A stretch of DNA of 6,536 bases from Candidatus Aminicenantota bacterium (GTDB lineage Bacteria; Acidobacteriota; Aminicenantia; Aminicenantales; Aminicenantaceae). The number at the start of each line of letters is the position of its first letter. Position 1 is the first letter of the stretch. The notes under the pieces were generated by a model. The model had not been told where the DNA came from. It saw nothing but the letters and a program-made list of their open reading frames with translations, and did no database searches. This document shows positions 3,932 through 6,536 of the stretch, piece after piece. Location: positions 1 through 6,536 of the forward strand of contig DAOVBT010000115.1 in the NCBI GenBank assembly GCA_030670375.1, written 5' to 3'. A program made the position numbers and the translations under genes.

Positions 3932-5305
3932 TTACTTCTCTTTCACTCTTTTTACGATTTCTTTGCGGCCATCAGAGAAATGGGAGATAATTTCGTATGC
4001 TTCACTTTTATCATCGAGCAAAAATTCCACACGGATATCAGGCCACCCATCCACAATAAAATAAGTCTCGCTCAGAGGGATTAGTTTGAATTTCTGCGGT
4101 CCGGCGTGGATGAAAAGCTGCCCTTCCATCAAATTCACTTCTCCTCGAGTGTATTTGCCTACATATTTTTTCAGAGTTTCCAGTTGAACCTTGGCAGGTT
4201 CTATTCTTGCTTTTATGCCGTCCAATGCCCAACTGAGCTGGCGTTGTTTGCTCTCGTCATCCGTTTTTTCCAGCAACTTTTCCAGAGCTGTGGAATGGGC
4301 TTTATCCAGAGCTTGATCCCTGGGTACCGCAATATGGGGCTCAATACCTTCTCCCTCCCAGTTTGTCTTGGAAATAGGATTGATGGCTCTTCCACTCGGC
4401 ACCCAAACGAGAAAATAGTCATTCACGATGCGGTCTCCCCCAGGATGTGCTCCTCCCCCTGTGGTTTCACCGACAAGGGTTCCCCTCTCGAGATTTTTCA
4501 TGTTGTACGTGAATTCTTCGGCTGCTGAAAAAGTCCGGGAACTGGTGAGGATATAAAGATCGGTGTCATACATCTTTTTCCCGGGGACATAACGTAGCGT
4601 CCAAAACTGCTCAATGGAATCAGCGCCACGCCATTCGAAACTATTCAGGTGCGTATAGTCCTCGAGAAAATAACTGCTGATTATTTGTATCGTATAAGGG
4701 CTGCCTCCCCCATTATTGCGGAGGTCGATGATAACAGCATCGGCATTGGCCAGAAAATTCATGGCCGCAACGATCGTATCCCCTGCTTGGCTCAGCCCGG
4801 AGAAGTATCGCAGGTCGAGATAACCGATGTTCCCTTCCCGAATCTCCACCCTTTGAAAGCCAAAATTTTGTTGACGTTGACGCTCGATGTTTGCCTTTCT
4901 CTCTTTCTCCCGCTCCTCCTCGCTTTTGCTTTGCCTGGCCCTGATTCTCTGGACCATCTCCGGACTATAGGTAACTCTAATATGCCTGTCCTTACTCACG
5001 CTCCGCAATTCTTTCGTGAGAACGCGCGAAAATTCAAGGGCATCATCGATTTTGCCGTATATTCCTTCATCGAGCTGTGTGTTCAGCTTTTCCGCCATTT
5101 TTTCGGCGGCCTCTTTAAATATGTAATGGTCTACCATCAACCGACCGACGCGCTTGACAACTTCGGCCCTTATTTCTGAATTTAAGGTCAGCGTTTTCTC
5201 TTCGGCCTTTTTTTCCTGGGAAAAGACTGGCAAACTGATCACTGTAAAAAAGAATAAAAGAAGCAGGATAATCAAAACGAGTTTTTTTGCATTCATTCCG
5301 ATCAT
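3932..5305 (-). CDS. Secreted S41 family serine peptidase (IRBP/tricorn-type, no PDZ domain)
   Basis: The product is 457 residues. A signal peptide covers about residues 1-30: basic MIGMNAKK, core LVLIILLLLFFFTVISL, then PVFSQ before EKKAEE. A helical N-terminal domain follows (about 40-110) with SVSKDRH, where His108 is the likely catalytic histidine. Residues 115-147 are a very charged, coiled-coil-like insert (SKSEEEREKERKANIERQRQ). The S41 core then shows GNIGYLDLRYFSG (158-170), VIIDLRNNGGG (191-201), TSSRTFSAAEEF (254-265; probable nucleophile Ser260) and VGETTGGGAHPGG (278-290; Glu280). The C-terminal part (about 380-457) is a beta-rich tail, with repeated-looking KYVGKYTRGE. No PDZ domain is visible, which favours the IRBP-like branch over CtpA. 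It probably acts in the periplasm or at the surface; its substrate is unknown. AGGAGGT (5318-5312), six bases from ATG 5305, fixes the start. It follows the MarR-GNAT gene by 14 bases, so they are co-transcribed. Confidence 0.93.
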   Translation of the reverse strand: MIGMNAKKLVLIILLLLFFFTVISLPVFSQEKKAEEKTLTLNSEIRAEVVKRVGRLMVDHYIFKEAAEKMAEKLNTQLDEGIYGKIDDALEFSRVLTKELRSVSKDRHIRVTYSPEMVQRIRARQSKSEEEREKERKANIERQRQQNFGFQRVEIREGNIGYLDLRYFSGLSQAGDTIVAAMNFLANADAVIIDLRNNGGGSPYTIQIISSYFLEDYTHLNSFEWRGADSIEQFWTLRYVPGKKMYDTDLYILTSSRTFSAAEEFTYNMKNLERGTLVGETTGGGAHPGGDRIVNDYFLVWVPSGRAINPISKTNWEGEGIEPHIAVPRDQALDKAHSTALEKLLEKTDDESKQRQLSWALDGIKARIEPAKVQLETLKKYVGKYTRGEVNLMEGQLFIHAGPQKFKLIPLSETYFIVDGWPDIRVEFLLDDKSEAYEIISHFSDGRKEIVKRVKEK

Positions 5306-5311
5306 TGCAAT

Positions 5312-5318
5312 ACCTCCT
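5312..5318 (-). promoter_or_regulatory. Strong Shine-Dalgarno of the S41 peptidase gene
   Basis: AGGAGGT on the minus strand lies six bases before ATG 5305, in the 14-base gap after the MarR-GNAT stop. It is the only textbook ribosome binding site I saw in the window. It decides the start at 5305 over the in-frame ATG three codons later (5296). Confidence 0.88.
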
Positions 5319-5319
5319 C

Positions 5320-6285
5320 TTATATTAAATCCAATTTCATTTGTATCCCGAATCTTTCGCGCTCATACTTTCCACCGATTGTGGGTTTGGTTTGCGTAAC
5401 CTTAAAGCCGAATGTGCGGTATAAATTCACTGCAGCCCTCAACCGGTTGTCTGTCTTCAGAATGAGCTTTTTCGCTCCCTTTTCTTCGGCCCTGGCAATT
5501 GCTTCTTTTGTTAGTTTCCGGCCGACCTGCATACCCTGGGCTTTTTCAGTCACAGCCATCTTTGCGATCTCATAGGTCTTTTCGTCTCTTTTCAAAACGG
5601 CGGTCGTGCCCACGACTTTCTCTCCCATTCGTGCAAACAACACAAATCCCCCCTGTTGAATGATTTGCTCTTCCGGATTGAGGAGAATTTTTTTATCCAA
5701 CTTCTCCACCTGGAAATATTTTTCTAACCACTCATAATTCAACTTTTGAAAATATTCTTTGTATTCGGGAGTATAATCCAAGATTTCGACTGCATTGTAC
5801 TGTCTCTGTTTGATCCGGTTGATGATTCGGCTGCCGACATCCTCCTCATCCAAAAAGAGTTCGATACTTTTGATGATGTCCAGCATATCCACACCAGCCT
5901 TCTCGAATAGCTCCGATGTGGCGGTCTCAAAATCATTCCAAACAGGAATAAGGAAATTCACCAGCTCTTTCCCTTTTCCCGTTATGGCAAGCCGCCTGAT
6001 CCTTCGATCTTGACTGTCCTGGAAGGATTTGATCAGTCCTTTTTTTGTCAGAATCTGAGTTGTCTGGATGACTGCAGGATGCGAGATTTTCAAAGAACTG
6101 GAAATTTCAGAGATGGACAACGGAGCATCTTGGGTATAGATCAGATAAAAAACGGTGAACCAACGGGGCTCAAAATCGATCCCCAAAGCTTTGTAAGCCT
6201 GGCTGCCCCCGCGCATGAACCTATCCGTCAGCCTTTTCATCCGGCTGGCGATGGCGAGATAACCAAGTTCTTTGATGAAATCCAT
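5320..6285 (-). CDS. MarR family transcriptional regulator fused to a GNAT N-acetyltransferase
   Basis: This 321-residue fusion has a MarR winged-helix domain first (about 1-150) and a GNAT domain second (about 165-321). The MarR part shows MDFIKELGYLAIASRMKRLT (1-20), the recognition region LSISEISSSLKISHPAVIQT (56-75) and the wing KKGLIKSFQDSQDRRIRRLA (81-100). The GNAT part shows GFVLFARMGEKVVGTTAVL (213-231), EIAKMAVTEKAQGMQVGRKL (239-258; the acetyl-CoA loop) and LYRTFGFKVTQ (288-298). In the loop the usual R/QxxGxG/A pattern is present only partly: QGMQVG has Gln where many members have Gly. ATG 6285 is preferred over TTG 6294 because the family N-terminus begins MDFIKELGYLA. It is first in an operon with the S41 peptidase. 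A strong promoter and a perfect palindrome upstream suggest self-repression. The effector ligand and acetylation target cannot be inferred. Confidence 0.93.
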   Translation of the reverse strand: MDFIKELGYLAIASRMKRLTDRFMRGGSQAYKALGIDFEPRWFTVFYLIYTQDAPLSISEISSSLKISHPAVIQTTQILTKKGLIKSFQDSQDRRIRRLAITGKGKELVNFLIPVWNDFETATSELFEKAGVDMLDIIKSIELFLDEEDVGSRIINRIKQRQYNAVEILDYTPEYKEYFQKLNYEWLEKYFQVEKLDKKILLNPEEQIIQQGGFVLFARMGEKVVGTTAVLKRDEKTYEIAKMAVTEKAQGMQVGRKLTKEAIARAEEKGAKKLILKTDNRLRAAVNLYRTFGFKVTQTKPTIGGKYERERFGIQMKLDLI

Positions 6286-6301
6286 TCTTTCCAAGAATTG
6301 T

Positions 6302-6313
6302 GTAAGTACTTAC
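6302..6313. promoter_or_regulatory. Candidate MarR operator: perfect palindrome over the transcription start
   Basis: GTAAGTACTTAC is a perfect 12-base inverted repeat. It lies four bases downstream of the -10 box, over the expected transcription start (about 6310). A second palindrome, TTACGTAA (6310-6317), overlaps it and reaches the -10, so GTAA/TTAC half-sites occur three times in 16 bases. MarR proteins typically bind short palindromes at their own promoter, so binding here would block RNA polymerase. This is inferred from position and symmetry. Confidence 0.62.
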
Positions 6314-6316
6314 GTA

Positions 6317-6344
6317 ATTATATCACAATTATCAAAGAAGTCAA
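6317..6344 (-). promoter_or_regulatory. Strong sigma70-type promoter of the MarR-GNAT / S41 operon
   Basis: On the minus strand TTGACT (6344-6339; five of six matches) and TATAAT (6322-6317; a perfect -10) are separated by 16 bases. The expected start near 6310 gives a leader of about 25 bases to ATG 6285. It is the best promoter match I found in the window. Confidence 0.72.
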
Positions 6345-6394
6345 GATTTTCAAGAGTAAGAGGAAATTGGGAGACTTATGCGGAAATCGTTATA

Positions 6395-6535
6395 TCAAAC
6401 CCCGATGATAATGGATGCAAAAAATTCTTCGAACGTGTTTTTTGCCAGTGCGAATAAATGCTCTGTCCACTGATAAAGAGACATATGGTCAAGTCCATCG
6501 GTGAATATGACATGCAAGATATGAAGGATCCAACC
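6395..6535 (-). CDS. Possible C-terminal end of an unidentified protein (runs off the right edge)
   Basis: On the minus strand a frame is open from the window edge for 46 codons and ends at TGA 6397-6395. It reads GWILHILHVIFTDGLDHMSL, then YQWTEHLFALAKNTFEEFF and ASIIIGV. The composition looks like a real amphipathic/helical C-terminus, and its stop lies about 50 bases ahead of the MarR operon promoter, a sensible gene boundary. However, a second minus-strand frame is also open over most of this stretch and the piece is short, so chance is quite possible. I do not recognise a family. Confidence 0.35.
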   Translation of the reverse strand, partial: GWILHILHVIFTDGLDHMSLYQWTEHLFALAKNTFEEFFASIIIGV

Positions 6536-6536
6536 C

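Noticed and set aside
4649..5179. Long plus-strand frame (176 codons) opposite the S41 peptidase
   Set aside because: It is antisense to a clearly conserved peptidase whose motifs and ribosome binding site are in the minus frame. The product has no family features.
6458..6536. Plus-strand frame from ATG 6458 (or 6485) open to the right edge
   Set aside because: It has only about 26 codons, a poor ribosome binding site and no recognisable sequence. The minus-strand frame over the same bases looks more protein-like.
1..6536. CRISPR array, tRNA, rRNA or riboswitch
   Set aside because: No regularly spaced short repeats, no cloverleaf-like segment with a T-loop motif and no conserved rRNA blocks were found when reading both strands.

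Overview
The window reads as chromosomal DNA of a Gram-negative-type bacterium, because it carries two glycosyltransferases of the kind that build lipopolysaccharide core or other surface glycans. The protein styles (a PDZ-less secreted S41 peptidase with a C-terminal beta-rich tail, a MarR-GNAT fusion, a DUF5674 protein) would suit an uncultured Acidobacteriota-like lineage such as Aminicenantes. That placement is a guess from memory and not something the sequence proves. No rRNA, tRNA or CRISPR array is visible.

Layout, left to right. The first 254 bases hold the N-terminus of a secreted protein on the minus strand that runs off the left edge. It is divergent from a complete family 9 (heptosyltransferase-like) glycosyltransferase at 375-1367 (+). 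Then comes a scarred insert of about 1.4 kb (about 1442-2821) containing a frameshifted, truncated IS91-family transposase and an intact, overlapping two-gene pair on the minus strand: a DUF5674 protein followed by a small unknown helical protein. After this come a family 2 glycosyltransferase (3006-3800, -), a secreted S41 peptidase (3932-5305, -) and a MarR-GNAT regulator/acetyltransferase (5320-6285, -). The last two form an evident operon behind a strong promoter with a palindromic operator. The right edge may hold the C-terminus of another minus-strand gene.

The main discovery is structural. The insert is flanked by direct repeats of the GT9-GT2 tail-to-tail junction. Just after the GT9 stop, the last 23 codons plus stop of the GT2 gene appear a second time (1369-1440, -). 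Just before the real GT2 end, a decayed piece of the GT9 gene appears a second time (about 2822-2998, +). The repeats are about 94-95% identical by hand count. The ancestral locus was therefore most likely GT9 and GT2 directly convergent, with stop codons one base apart. An element carrying the IS91 remnant and the DUF5674 pair now separates them, with a partial duplication. Integration of a circle by a single homologous crossover would give exactly this arrangement, as would tandem duplication followed by insertion and decay. Both glycosyltransferase genes remain intact, while the DUF5674 pair is the only undamaged cargo, which suggests it may be under selection.
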